Positions 1 through 9,053 of a stretch of DNA of 46,999 nt are shown here, in pieces (within the stretch, counting starts at the first letter, position 1; the number at the start of each line of letters is the position of its first letter). Position numbers and translations under genes: made by a program. The notes beneath the pieces were generated by a model. That model was not told the origin of the DNA. It saw only the letters and a list, made by a program, of their open reading frames with translations, and ran no database searches. This stretch comes from Bacteroidales bacterium. GTDB lineage: Bacteria > Bacteroidota > Bacteroidia > Bacteroidales > WCHB1-69. The DNA is taken from contig JALNYF010000009.1 in assembly GCA_023229985.1 (NCBI GenBank), positions 1-46,999 on the forward strand, in the 5' to 3' direction.

Positions 1-1792
1 TACAGGTACTCCTATTGAAACCACCGACCGAAACACACAAGCAGTTTTCGGAAACTATGTTGATATTTACGACATTCAACAGGCAGTAAACGATAAAGCA
101 ACCGTACCAATATTTTATGAAAGTCGTTTGGCAAAAGTCCATTTTGAAGAAGATGAAAAAATAACCATTGACGAACAGTTTGAAGAGCTTACCGAAGGCG
201 AAGAATTAAGCAATCGCCAACAAATGCGGGCAAAATGGACACGATTAGAAGCCATTGTAGGCAATCCAAACCGTATTCGAAAAATTGCCGAAGATTTGGT
301 TTATCATTTTGAACAACGTAACGCAGTTTTAGACGGTAAAGCTATGATTGTTTGTATGAGCCGTCGCATTTGCGTTGAGTTGTATGATGCAATTATCAAA
401 ATTCGTCCCTTGTGGCACTCTGACGATGACGACAAAGGAACAATAAAAGTGATAATGACAGGCAGCAGTAGCGATGCCTTGAATATGCAACTGCATATTA
501 GAAATAAACAAAGACGAAAAGCTATTGGCGACCGTCTGAAAAATCCAGTTGACAGTTTAAAATTGGTTATCGTTCGTGATATGTGGCTTACAGGCTTTGA
601 CGCACCGTGTTTACATACCTTGTATGTTGACAAACCCATGCGTGGTCATAGTTTAATGCAAGCCATTGCAAGGGTAAACCGAGTATTTACCGAAGGTAAA
701 GAAGGCGGTTTGGTAGTAGATTATTTAGGAATTGCACAAGAATTAAAATCGGCATTAGCCGATTACACCGCAAGCGGAGGCGAAGGTAAGCCGACCCTTG
801 ACCAAGAATTAGCCGTTGCAAAAATGTTGGAACTGCACGAAGCTATTGATTATCAATTAAGGCATTTTGATTGGCGTAAATTCTTTACACTTTCTCCAGT
901 TGAAAAATTGAAATTTATTCCTGTAATTGTCGATTATATTTTCAGTCAGGAAAACGGCGAACAAAGTTTTACCGACAATACCAAAAATTTACTCAAAGCA
1001 TTTGCTATTTCCGTTCCGCACGAAAAGGCAATGGCAATTCGTGATGATGTAGCTTTGTTTCAAGCTATAAAATCAAGGTTGGTAAAAATATCCGACCGTA
1101 ACGAAAGCGGCAAAACGAATGATGAAATGGACACTGCAATCAAGCAAATCATTTCCGAAGCCATAACAGCCGATAATGTGATTGATATTTTCGATGCAGC
1201 AGGCTTGAAAAAACCAAATATTGAAATCTTAGATGAAAAGTTTTTACAAGAGTTAAAAGACTTACCACAAAAGAATTTAGCGGTTGAGTTATTAAAGAAA
1301 CTGCTGAAAGAAGAAATCAAGAAAAGAACAAAAATCAATCTTGTTGAAAGCAAGAAGTTTTCCGAAATGTTGGAAGATGCAATCCAGCGTTATCATAATG
1401 GAATGATTGACACGGTCGATTTCCTGGAAAAAGTACTGATACCGTTTGCCAATCAGATGAAAGAAGCCGATAGACGAGGTGAAAAATTGGGATTAGATTA
1501 TAGAGAATATGCTTTTTACACAGCATTAGAAGTGAATAATAGTGCAGTTTCAATTTTAGGAGACGAGATTTTAAAACATATTGCTCAAGAACTTTTAAAA
1601 ACCGTTCGTAGTAGTACAACAATTGACTGGACTATTAAAGAAAGTGTTCAAGCAACTTTACGAAGAAACATAAGACGAATTTTGCGAAAATTTGGCTATC
1701 CACCAGATTTGCAAGAAAAAGCAGTTGAAACAGTTATAACACAGGCAAAAATGCTTGCAGAAGATTTAGTAAATGGGAAAGACAACGAATAA
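1..1792 (+). CDS. hsdR: Type I restriction enzyme, R subunit (HsdR), C-terminal part, cut by left window edge
   Basis: The open frame runs from base 2 without an upstream start, so the gene begins outside the window and 596 C-terminal residues are visible. A TTG at 128 is internal: the 42 codons before it already read as HsdR (GTPIE near the edge, then TDRNTQAVFG and a DIQQAV segment). Superfamily 2 helicase motifs follow: WLTGFDAP (motif V region) and QAIARVNR (motif VI, arginine finger). The rest is a lysine/glutamate-rich helical region like the HsdR C-terminal domain that contacts the methylase. In the family, HsdR is the ATP-driven translocase and nuclease of a type I restriction-modification complex. 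The nuclease domain and the hsdM/hsdS partners would lie to the left. No frameshift is visible. The family assignment is firm; whether the whole system is intact cannot be judged. Confidence 0.93.
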   Translation, partial: TGTPIETTDRNTQAVFGNYVDIYDIQQAVNDKATVPIFYESRLAKVHFEEDEKITIDEQFEELTEGEELSNRQQMRAKWTRLEAIVGNPNRIRKIAEDLVYHFEQRNAVLDGKAMIVCMSRRICVELYDAIIKIRPLWHSDDDDKGTIKVIMTGSSSDALNMQLHIRNKQRRKAIGDRLKNPVDSLKLVIVRDMWLTGFDAPCLHTLYVDKPMRGHSLMQAIARVNRVFTEGKEGGLVVDYLGIAQELKSALADYTASGGEGKPTLDQELAVAKMLELHEAIDYQLRHFDWRKFFTLSPVEKLKFIPVIVDYIFSQENGEQSFTDNTKNLLKAFAISVPHEKAMAIRDDVALFQAIKSRLVKISDRNESGKTNDEMDTAIKQIISEAITADNVIDIFDAAGLKKPNIEILDEKFLQELKDLPQKNLAVELLKKLLKEEIKKRTKINLVESKKFSEMLEDAIQRYHNGMIDTVDFLEKVLIPFANQMKEADRRGEKLGLDYREYAFYTALEVNNSAVSILGDEILKHIAQELLKTVRSSTTIDWTIKESVQATLRRNIRRILRKFGYPPDLQEKAVETVITQAKMLAEDLVNGKDNE

Positions 1793-2070
1793 ATATTGCC
1801 AACGCTTCACAGCCACACACATTGCCAAAGCCGCACAAACCAACGCTTAACCAAAGGCTTGCAAAAGCAATGCAATGAGCTTGTCGAATTGAGCTTCCCG
1901 CCTCTCCAAACCAAATAATCGCTTTTCAGGACGGTTATGAGATTGTCCACGACTGTCTCCGTTTATGAAACATACATTACAAACATACGATTCCTATGGG
2001 GTCGGGAGCCACCGCATTACAACATTTTCCGGACAGCAATTAATTATAAGTAAAGAAAAGCCCTTCAAAC
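1793..2070. repeat. Intergenic stretch with short imperfect direct repeats between hsdR and the core genome
   Basis: This 278-base stretch holds no convincing gene. Just after the hsdR stop there are short repeats: CCAACGCTT at 1799-1807 and again at 1840-1848, ATTGCC at 1795 and 1821, and two similar units around AGCC(A/G)CACA. Its base composition is more C-rich on the plus strand than the neighbouring genes. It marks the switch from an accessory restriction locus to conserved housekeeping genes, so it may be insertion-junction debris. That origin is inference; only the repeats are seen. Confidence 0.4.
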
Positions 2071-2096
2071 AAAAAAAGCACCTTTGTAGGTGCTTT
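2071..2096 (-). terminator. Rho-independent terminator downstream of rplY
   Basis: On the minus strand a 9-bp perfect stem (AAAGCACCT / AGGTGCTTT, plus coordinates 2075-2083 and 2088-2096) closes a 4-base loop and runs into a T stretch corresponding to the A run at 2071-2077. It sits about 20 bases beyond the rplY stop in the right orientation to end that transcript. Confidence 0.85.
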
Positions 2097-2114
2097 GGAG
2101 GATATACAAATGTA

Positions 2115-2687
2115 TTATGCTTTTTCTTCTGCGGTGTTTTCTACATTTCTGGTAGAAAGAACGGCTGCCACCACTGCATTCGGGTTTTCAACAAAAGTAA
2201 TATTGTCAATGTGTAACTCATTAACTTTTATTGTATTATCAATGTCCAAACCGGAAATGTCAACAGAAATAAATTCGGGAATATTTTGCAATTCACCTTT
2301 GATTTTCAGTTTTCTGACTTTTTTAACGAGTTTACCACCGCGCAAAACGCCCGGGGAAGTTCCGGTAATACGAATAGGAATACCGATGGTGATCGGCTTG
2401 CCTTCAATGATTTCCAAGAAATCAACATGCAAAAGTTCATCTGTAATTGCGTGATATTGAGTAGCTTGCAAAGTTGCAGGAATCTCTTTGCCGTCAATAT
2501 TGACAATTGCATATTTCACTTCCGGAGTATAAATCAAGTCCTTTAACTGACCTTTTTCTACAACGAATTGATACTGGTTTTCGCCACCATAAAGTACACA
2601 TGGAACAAGTCCGTTGTATCTTTGTTGTTTGGCATCTCTTTTCCCTACGTTCTCTCTCGGAGAACCGCTAATAGATACTGATTTCAT
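2115..2687 (-). CDS. rplY: 50S ribosomal protein L25 / Ctc family
   Basis: This 190-residue protein has the two-domain layout of long L25 (Ctc) proteins: an N-terminal 5S-rRNA-binding domain beginning MKSVSISGSPRENVGKRDAK with the LVPCVLYGG segment, and a C-terminal beta domain ending in an alanine/glutamate-rich tail. The long form is usual in Bacteroidetes. It binds 5S rRNA in the large subunit central protuberance. In many bacteria it is followed by pth; here a strong terminator follows instead. It lies 46 bases downstream of a small membrane-protein gene and may share its transcript with the EF-G paralog upstream. The start codon is the first Met of the conserved N-terminus. Confidence 0.95.
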   Translation of the reverse strand: MKSVSISGSPRENVGKRDAKQQRYNGLVPCVLYGGENQYQFVVEKGQLKDLIYTPEVKYAIVNIDGKEIPATLQATQYHAITDELLHVDFLEIIEGKPITIGIPIRITGTSPGVLRGGKLVKKVRKLKIKGELQNIPEFISVDISGLDIDNTIKVNELHIDNITFVENPNAVVAAVLSTRNVENTAEEKA

Positions 2688-2733
2688 TTTTTTAATTGTT
2701 TTGATTAATAATTTATTTAAAAAAGTGCTTTTC

Positions 2734-3336
2734 TTATTTAAAACGAAGTTGTAACCCTAAATTCCCTTCTTGAGTCGGAGCCAGATAGAGTGAATATTTC
2801 TGCAAGTCAAGCAATTTGCCGGCTTTGTATATCTGATTCCACGCGACTATTGCCAAGAAAAGGGAAGCCCCCATGCAAATGCCCCCACCAATAATCCAAC
2901 TATATTTGGCTGCCGGATTGTAATCGAAGAGGGTGAAGCCCAGAGTTATAGAGACTCCGCCTACTAATGCCAAGCCGGTGGAAACAAAAATTTCCGTTGC
3001 TGCTTTTCTCATATAATAACCTGCTGTATTTTGCTTCTCGAAATAATCTTGTGAAACGCTGTTCAACCCTTTGTACAAGTAGGTTTCATAAGCATTCATC
3101 GGGCGCATACAGTGGATGATATCCACTACCATATATTTAAAGATGGTAGTAATGGAAAGCCCGTTATCGATGGTTAGATAGGTATCTTCTTCGCCTAGTA
3201 TTTGGCAAAATATGGTATCTATTTGTTCCCCGGCACTGTCGATTTTACAAACGACCGCATCAATACAATCTTGTGCTTTGATAAAATTCAAAAGCATAAA
3301 AGATGACAGGAAAACAAGTAAACACTTCTTTTTCAT
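2734..3336 (-). CDS. Uncharacterised exported membrane protein, 200 aa
   Basis: I do not recognise the family. Residues 1-21 form a signal peptide (MKKK, a hydrophobic core, then cleavage near KAQ-D). Residues ~22-60 carry four Cys and many acidic residues. Two hydrophobic helices follow, around residues 116-135 (STGLALVGGVSITLGFTLF) and 144-166. The C-terminus LGLQLRFK resembles the end of a beta-strand, common in Bacteroidetes envelope proteins. The gene starts 5 bases after the EF-G paralog stop, so it is probably co-transcribed with it and possibly with rplY. An envelope role is inferred only from signal and membrane segments. Confidence 0.7.
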   Translation of the reverse strand: MKKKCLLVFLSSFMLLNFIKAQDCIDAVVCKIDSAGEQIDTIFCQILGEEDTYLTIDNGLSITTIFKYMVVDIIHCMRPMNAYETYLYKGLNSVSQDYFEKQNTAGYYMRKAATEIFVSTGLALVGGVSITLGFTLFDYNPAAKYSWIIGGGICMGASLFLAIVAWNQIYKAGKLLDLQKYSLYLAPTQEGNLGLQLRFK

Positions 3337-3341
3337 TGTTA

Positions 3342-5471
3342 TTATTCTTCGTCTTTGCTTTCTTCTTCGTATTTCTTGATAACTTCGCTTTGAACATCAG
3401 CAGGAACGGCTTGATATTCGGCGAATCTCATTTCGTAAGAAGCTCTACCGCTGGTAATGGAGCTTAATGTGGTAGAATATTTGTTCATTTCTGCCAATGG
3501 AACTTTAGCGCGGATGATTTGGAACTCGCCATCGGAATCCATACCCATCACGATCCCTCTGCGTCCTTGGAGGTCAGTCATTACATCGCCCATTCTATCG
3601 GAAGGAACGAAAACTTCTACGTCATAAATGGGTTCCAAAATTTTCGCGCCGGCATTTTTGAAGGCTTCCCGGAAAGCGTTACGTCCTGCCAATTTGAATG
3701 CTAATTCGTTAGAATCAACGGGGTGCATTTTACCGTCATAGATATTGACAACGATGTCGCGGGCATAAGAACCGGTAAGCGGACCTTCTTCCATTTTTTC
3801 CATAATACCTTTTAGAATAGCCGGCATAAAGCGTGCGTCGATGGCACCACCTACGATACAGTTGTTGTAGATAAGTTTTCCGCCCCACGGCAAGTCGTAA
3901 GATTCTGTACCGCGAATCGGGTATTTGGATTGGTTGGGCATTCCTTCATAATAGGCTTCTACCAACATGTGAACTTCGCCGAATTGACCGGCACCACCGG
4001 ATTGTTTTTTGTGGCGATACATAGATTCGGAAGATTTGGTAATGGTTTCGCGATAAGGAATTTTCGGTGCGTAGTATTCAATTTCGATTTTGTTCAATTT
4101 CTCAATCATCCATTTGATGATGTTCAAATGTTGTTCGCCCTGACCGGAGATGATGACTTGTTTTAATTCTTTGGATTGTTCTACCAAGAAAGTGAGGTCG
4201 GTTTTACGAATTTCATTCAAAATGGCACCTAATTTTTCATCGTCAGAACTATTTTTTGCTTTAACGGCGGTGCGGAATTTTGGGTCGGGATATTGCGTTT
4301 TTTCAACGATGAGATCGCCGCTTTTTACCAAGGTTTGTGAAGCACCGGTGCCTTTTAGTTTGATGGTAGCGATGATGTCGCCGGCAACGGCTTTTTCCAT
4401 TTTATCTCTTTGTTTTCCGGCGAAGCAAAGAATTTGAGAGATCCTTTCTTTGGTATTGGTGTTGGTATTTAGTAAATCCATGGCTTCGGTAATTTCGCCG
4501 GCATAGATTTTCATGAATGATACTTCGCCCAAGTGTTGTTCGATGGCTGTTTTGAAAATATAAGCAACGGTAGGAGCGTTGGCATTGCAGTTAAGCTCTT
4601 CGCCGGTAGTCGTTTTCGCCGGAAGAGCTTCGCTTGGGTTCGGGCAGTTTCCTTTAATAATTTGCATTAATCTTTCCACACCTTGGTCGGTTTTGGCGGC
4701 TATGCAAACAACCGGGAAAGTTCCGCGGTTGATAACGCCCAATTTCAAACCTCTCATCATTTCTTCTTCCGACAAAGTGCCTTCTTCGAAGAATTTATCC
4801 ATCAAAGTTTCGTCGTTTTCGGCAGCGGCTTCAATCAGGGCACCGTGCATCTCTTCTGCTTTTTCTTTTTCTGATGCCGGAATATCTTCCACGATCATTT
4901 TCCCACCGTTAGCGGGGAATTTCAAAAGTTTCATTTGAAGAAGGTCAATAACGGAATCAAAACCGATGCCGGCATTAACGGGGTATTGCAAAGGCAAAAC
5001 GCTACTACCAAAGTAGTGTTTTAATTCGCGCAATGTTTCGTCAAAGTTTGCTTTTTCGTGGTCTAACTGATTAACGGCAAAAACGACAGGGCAGTGCATT
5101 TTCTTCGTCCAACGCCATTGGATTTCACTACCGATATCAACGCCGTTCTGGGCATTCAAAACCATCAAAGCAGCATCAGCAACGCGCAATGAACCAATTA
5201 CTTCACCAACAAAGTCATCAAACCCCGGACAATCAATCATATTGATTTTTATGTCTTCAAATTCGCTGTACAAAACAGTGGATTGAATGGATTGTTGTCT
5301 TTCTAATTCAACATCGTGATAATCGGAGAGGGTGTTTTTGTCTTCTACGGTTCCACGTCTGGTGATTACGCCACCGTGAAATGCCATCGCTTCGGAAAGG
5401 GTAGTTTTACCGGTACGGGTCCCACCGATTACGGCAATATTTCTAATGTCTTTGGTCTGATAAACTTTCAT
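3342..5471 (-). CDS. EF-G paralog (EF-G2 type) with degenerate GTPase motifs
   Basis: At 709 residues this has the full five-domain EF-G architecture: G domain ~1-280, domain II ~300-390, III ~400-480, IV ~480-600 and V ~600-690. The P-loop is present (GGTRTGKTT, Lys22). Other GTPase motifs are altered. Switch II reads DCPGFDDF, with Phe84 where EF-G has the catalytic His (DTPGHVDF). The G4 motif is NQLD (134-137) instead of NKxD. Switch I reads ERQQSIQS instead of ERERGITI, losing the Mg-binding Thr. From the literature I recall that Bacteroides encode a second EF-G lacking GTPase activity that supports translation under nutrient limitation; this gene fits that class better than canonical fusA. 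A TAnnTTTG box lies at 5536-5543. A small membrane-protein gene follows after 5 bases. Confidence 0.9.
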   Translation of the reverse strand: MKVYQTKDIRNIAVIGGTRTGKTTLSEAMAFHGGVITRRGTVEDKNTLSDYHDVELERQQSIQSTVLYSEFEDIKINMIDCPGFDDFVGEVIGSLRVADAALMVLNAQNGVDIGSEIQWRWTKKMHCPVVFAVNQLDHEKANFDETLRELKHYFGSSVLPLQYPVNAGIGFDSVIDLLQMKLLKFPANGGKMIVEDIPASEKEKAEEMHGALIEAAAENDETLMDKFFEEGTLSEEEMMRGLKLGVINRGTFPVVCIAAKTDQGVERLMQIIKGNCPNPSEALPAKTTTGEELNCNANAPTVAYIFKTAIEQHLGEVSFMKIYAGEITEAMDLLNTNTNTKERISQILCFAGKQRDKMEKAVAGDIIATIKLKGTGASQTLVKSGDLIVEKTQYPDPKFRTAVKAKNSSDDEKLGAILNEIRKTDLTFLVEQSKELKQVIISGQGEQHLNIIKWMIEKLNKIEIEYYAPKIPYRETITKSSESMYRHKKQSGGAGQFGEVHMLVEAYYEGMPNQSKYPIRGTESYDLPWGGKLIYNNCIVGGAIDARFMPAILKGIMEKMEEGPLTGSYARDIVVNIYDGKMHPVDSNELAFKLAGRNAFREAFKNAGAKILEPIYDVEVFVPSDRMGDVMTDLQGRRGIVMGMDSDGEFQIIRAKVPLAEMNKYSTTLSSITSGRASYEMRFAEYQAVPADVQSEVIKKYEEESKDEE

Positions 5472-5535
5472 TGTCGTTTAATTACGTTATTAATTGTTTG
5501 ATTATTACTATTTTATTTTAAAAATTTTAGGTCGC

Positions 5536-5543
5536 AAAAATAC
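5536..5543 (-). promoter_or_regulatory. Bacteroidetes -7 box of the EF-G paralog
   Basis: On the minus strand this reads TATTTTTG followed by C, matching TAnnTTTG. It lies 65 bases upstream of the start codon. A TTTG sequence lies farther upstream but its spacing is shorter than ideal for a -33 element. Confidence 0.6.
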
Positions 5544-5701
5544 AATTTTTTTTCATTCAAAATTATACCTTACAAAATTCTTTTTAAATTTGTGATGAAA
5601 ACGAAAAATGAGTGTCAACGCTTGTCCTTATTGAAGTGCAGATAAGCGCATTTTATTCGATTTTTTTACGCTAAAATGAGTATGATTCAATAATTTGAAC
5701 T

Positions 5702-8326
5702 CTATTTTTGCGGAGCAGCGATGGTAATTAAATCGATTGCCTTTTGCACGGCTTGTGCTATGGTGTCGCAGTTTTTGCCGCCGGCAGTTGCCAGGGAGGG
5801 TTGTCCGCCGCCACCACCTTCGATAAGTTTTGCGGCTTCGCGTACCACTTGTCCCGCTTGAAGTCCTTGGGAAACCAAATCATCAGACAAAGCCACAACC
5901 AATCCGGGTTTTGCGCCGGCAACCGTGCCAAAGACCACAGCCAGATTCTGCCGCTTTGTGCGTAATTGGTATGCAATTTGTTTTAAATCATCAACTTCCA
6001 ATTCTTGGATTCCGGAAATCACGTTTATCTTATGAATGTTTTGTATTTCATTTTGCAATTTTTCCACCCAATTTTGCGCTCTTTCTTGACGAAAATGTTC
6101 CAATTCTTTCTTAAAAGCATCATTGTCGGCGATTAATTTTTGCACCGATTGCACGATATTAGGGGTATTGAAAAGCGTTTTCAGCTCTTCGTGAACAGTT
6201 ACAATTTCGTCAAAATATTGTTCGGCATATTGACCGGTAACGGCTTCAATTCGGCGCACGCCCGCGGCGATGGCGGTTTCCGTCAATATTTTTACGCAGC
6301 CGATGGTGCCGGTGGTGGGGGTGTGGGTTCCGCCGCAAAGCTCAATGGATTTGCCAAATTGGATAACCCGTACTTTGTTACCGTATTTTTCGCCAAACAG
6401 TGCCATGGCACCCATTGCTTTCCCCTCTTCAATCGGAATGTCGCGGTGCTCTTGCAAAGGAATGTTTTGACGTACCAAATCATTCACTATTTGCTCAGTT
6501 TTTTGCAATTCTTCGGGGCTCATTTTTGTAAAATGAGAAAAGTCGAAACGCAATCTGTCGTGAGCGACCAAGGAGCCTTTTTGTTCCACGTGCGTGCCCA
6601 AAACCTGACGTAAAGCGGAATGAATCAAGTGAGTAGCAGAGTGGTTGTTCTGTGTGCTAATTCTCTTTTCGACATCAACCACAGCCGTAAAAGTTGCGTT
6701 CAAATTCTCCGGCAAAACGGTCGATAAGTGAATGGGCAGATTGTTCTCTTTAATGGTGTTTTCGATGGCAACTTTCTCGTTGATATTTTGAATACAACCA
6801 CTGTCGCCCAACTGTCCGCCGGATTCGGCATAAAATGGTGTTTTGTCAAAAACAAGTTGGTAGAAAGTCTTTCCTTTTGTTTTTATTTTTCTGTATTTCA
6901 ATATTTTACATTCACAAGTAAGCGTGTCGTAGCCCACAAATTGCGTAGATTGTCCGGTAGTGGTCAATTCTATCCAATCGTCGGTTTCCACGGCGGCTGC
7001 CGCTTTGGAGCGTTGTTTTTGTTCGGCAAGACCTTTTTGGAATCCTTCCATATCCACTGTTAAGTTCTTTTCGCTTGCCACGAGTTGGGTCAGGTCGATT
7101 GGAAAACCGTAAGTATCAAATAGTTCAAAAGCAAAATCGCCGGCTATCACGGTAGAACCATTCAATTTGGAGCAGTAATTCTCAAATTTGATGATACCGG
7201 ATTCCAATGTTTTGAGGAATGAGGCTTCTTCTTCTAAAATTACCTTTTCTACGAGGGTTTGTTGTGATTTCAGTTCGGGGAATTGTTGTCCCATCTGTTG
7301 CACTAAGTCATTCACTAACAAGTTGATAAAAGGTTTATCAAATTGGAGGAAGGTATAGCCGTAGCGGATAGCGCGGCGCAAGATTCGGCGGATAACGTAG
7401 CCGGCACCGGTATTGGAGGGCAATTGTCCGTCGGCGATGGCAAAGCTTACGGCGCGCAGGTGGTCGGCGATTACGCGCAAAGCGATGTCAGTTTGTTCCG
7501 TTTCGCCATATTTTTTATCCGAAAGAAGGGCTAATTTTTGGATAAGTGGTTGGAAGATGTCGGTATCGTAATTGGAGGTTTTTCCCTGTATAGCGCGCAC
7601 CAATCGTTCAAATCCCATGCCGGTATCCACGTGTTTTTGCGCCAGCGGAACCAATTCGCCGGATGCCATACGGTTAAATTGGATAAACACAAGATTCCAT
7701 ATTTCAATCACTTGCGGGTCATCTTGATTAATTAAATCAACGGCGGCGACTTTTTGTCTTTCGGCATCGCTTCGGAGGTCGATATGGATTTCGGAGCAGG
7801 GACCGCAGGGACCGGTTTCGCCCATTTCCCAAAAGTTGTCTTTTTTGATTCCATATAGGATTTTATTTTCAGGCAGGTAATTCAACCAGATGCGTTTTGC
7901 CTCTTCGTCTGCCTCTATATGGTCGTCCTTATCTCCAACAAAGACAGTAACATAAAGGCGTTCTTTGTCCAATTTGGCGACGTTGGTCAGGAAATCCCAT
8001 GCGTATTCGATGGCTTTTTCCTTAAAATAGTTGCCAAAAGACCAATTTCCAAGCATCTCGAACATCGTATGGTGGTAAGTATCTCTTCCAACTTCCTCTA
8101 AATCATTATGTTTGCCGGATACGCGCAAGCATTTTTGAGAATCGGCAGCGCGTTCAAAAGTGGGGTTCGTGTTTCCCAAAAAGATGTCCTTAAATTGGTT
8201 CATGCCCGCATTGGTAAACATCAAAGTCGGGTCATTTTTGATAACCATGGGTGCCGATGGAACAATTGTATGATTTTTGGATTCAAAATATTCTAAAAAA
8301 GCTTTGCGTATTTCGTTACTATTCAT
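5702..8326 (-). CDS. alaS: Alanyl-tRNA synthetase
   Basis: This 874-residue protein is a full-length AlaRS that charges tRNA-Ala with alanine in the cytoplasm. The N-terminus has class II catalytic motifs (MNSNEIRKAFLEYFESKNH, then FTNAGMNQFKD). The editing domain carries both zinc-binding signatures, HSATH in NNHSATHLIHSALR and CGGTH. The C-Ala domain ends with the glycine-rich AKLIEGGGGGQPSLATAGG segment. All key residues I can check are present. It is monocistronic: a TAnnTTTG box lies 40 bases upstream, and about 230 bases separate it from the EF-G paralog downstream. Confidence 0.98.
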   Translation of the reverse strand: MNSNEIRKAFLEYFESKNHTIVPSAPMVIKNDPTLMFTNAGMNQFKDIFLGNTNPTFERAADSQKCLRVSGKHNDLEEVGRDTYHHTMFEMLGNWSFGNYFKEKAIEYAWDFLTNVAKLDKERLYVTVFVGDKDDHIEADEEAKRIWLNYLPENKILYGIKKDNFWEMGETGPCGPCSEIHIDLRSDAERQKVAAVDLINQDDPQVIEIWNLVFIQFNRMASGELVPLAQKHVDTGMGFERLVRAIQGKTSNYDTDIFQPLIQKLALLSDKKYGETEQTDIALRVIADHLRAVSFAIADGQLPSNTGAGYVIRRILRRAIRYGYTFLQFDKPFINLLVNDLVQQMGQQFPELKSQQTLVEKVILEEEASFLKTLESGIIKFENYCSKLNGSTVIAGDFAFELFDTYGFPIDLTQLVASEKNLTVDMEGFQKGLAEQKQRSKAAAAVETDDWIELTTTGQSTQFVGYDTLTCECKILKYRKIKTKGKTFYQLVFDKTPFYAESGGQLGDSGCIQNINEKVAIENTIKENNLPIHLSTVLPENLNATFTAVVDVEKRISTQNNHSATHLIHSALRQVLGTHVEQKGSLVAHDRLRFDFSHFTKMSPEELQKTEQIVNDLVRQNIPLQEHRDIPIEEGKAMGAMALFGEKYGNKVRVIQFGKSIELCGGTHTPTTGTIGCVKILTETAIAAGVRRIEAVTGQYAEQYFDEIVTVHEELKTLFNTPNIVQSVQKLIADNDAFKKELEHFRQERAQNWVEKLQNEIQNIHKINVISGIQELEVDDLKQIAYQLRTKRQNLAVVFGTVAGAKPGLVVALSDDLVSQGLQAGQVVREAAKLIEGGGGGQPSLATAGGKNCDTIAQAVQKAIDLITIAAPQK

Positions 8327-8365
8327 TGACTTATGTTTGTTTTATGTGTAATATCAAATTAGCGG

Positions 8366-8373
8366 CAAAAATA
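8366..8373 (-). promoter_or_regulatory. Bacteroidetes -7 box of alaS
   Basis: On the minus strand this reads TATTTTTG followed by CCGC, a good match to TAnnTTTG(C). It lies 40 bases upstream of the alaS start, leaving a short leader. Confidence 0.7.
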
Positions 8374-8592
8374 CAAAGCTTTTTCGACATGTAGAATAAT
8401 TTGAACGATGTGTCTCTATTTTTTTTGATGTCCGTTCAATGTGAGGAATAAAATCATAATAAGCAATAGCAATTACATACATTCTCAATTAAAAGAATTG
8501 AAAACAATTTATTTACAGTAAAAATGAAAAACGAAAAATATCTTTTGGGTTATAAATCTATCGGTATTCCCGATGTGTCAGGGAGATATGGA

Positions 8593-8751
8593 TTAGTTGT
8601 TGACGATAACAAAGGACTTCCCAAGCGATAACACTCCCACTGTCAATGATTTTGAATAATTCATTAAATTGTTAATTACAAATTTTCGGGGAGAGGTTCT
8701 TTTCGTGCTTTTCTTTCTTTTAAAAATAGTATCTGTATTTTCCATAGGCAT
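8593..8751 (-). CDS. Small basic protein, 52 aa (hypothetical)
   Basis: A short minus-strand frame starting MPMENTDTIFKRKK (a second Met is at 8745) has a basic middle (KRKKSTKRTSPRK) and ends NLMNYSKSLTVGVLSLGKSFVIVNN. A C-terminus built on a NYSKSL core with a hydrophobic end in Asn resembles a class of ~50-60 residue proteins of unknown function that I associate with Bacteroidetes genomes; that likeness is from memory. A TAnnTTTG box lies on the same strand at 8880-8887, giving a leader of roughly 120 bases. The frame stays open upstream to 9003, but that part is Phe/Asn/Ile-rich and lies above the promoter box, so I chose the internal start. Confidence 0.5.
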   Translation of the reverse strand: MPMENTDTIFKRKKSTKRTSPRKFVINNLMNYSKSLTVGVLSLGKSFVIVNN

Positions 8752-8879
8752 TATATTAATTGATAATACAAGATTTAAACGCAAGTTTCTTATAAATATT
8801 ATGTACACCATAAATAAAAACGGGACAACCTTCAAGTTTATTGAAATATAGAAGAATGTGTTGCATATCAATGTGTTTG

Positions 8880-8887
8880 CAAAGGTA
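8880..8887 (-). promoter_or_regulatory. Candidate -7 box for the small 8593-8751 gene
   Basis: The minus strand reads TACCTTTG followed by C, a match to TAnnTTTG. It is the only such box I saw upstream of the small minus-strand gene. No other annotated gene on that strand would use it, since alaS has its own box. Confidence 0.45.
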
Positions 8888-9053
8888 TTTTGCGTGTTGT
8901 TTTTATGAAAATGAGGGCTTGTTTCATGGCTGTTTTTACGGTTAAAAAAGATGAATGATTTGTTCTGTAAATAGTGCGAGGTGGTTTGTTTAAAAGTAAG
9001 CATAAAAAATGAAACATATTATGCGAAAATGCAAAGTATTCCATAAAAAAGAT
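8888..9053. other. Remaining intergenic sequence upstream of the flavoprotein gene
   Basis: The 800-base gap between alaS and the flavoprotein gene is AT-rich. Apart from the alaS promoter, the small gene with its box and the flavoprotein promoter, I see nothing in it: no RNA-like fold, repeat or mobile element. Confidence 0.5.

Noticed and set aside
6140..6613. 157-residue plus-strand frame
   Set aside because: It is antisense to the alaS editing domain and has no motif.
8524..8631. Plus-strand 35-codon frame starting MKNEKYLLGYKSIG
   Set aside because: It overlaps the better-supported small minus-strand gene, has no promoter box and no recognisable motif.
8752..9003. Upstream extension of the small minus-strand frame (to 136 residues)
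   Set aside because: The added part is low-complexity, and it lies partly upstream of the -7 box at 8880, so it would not be in the transcript.
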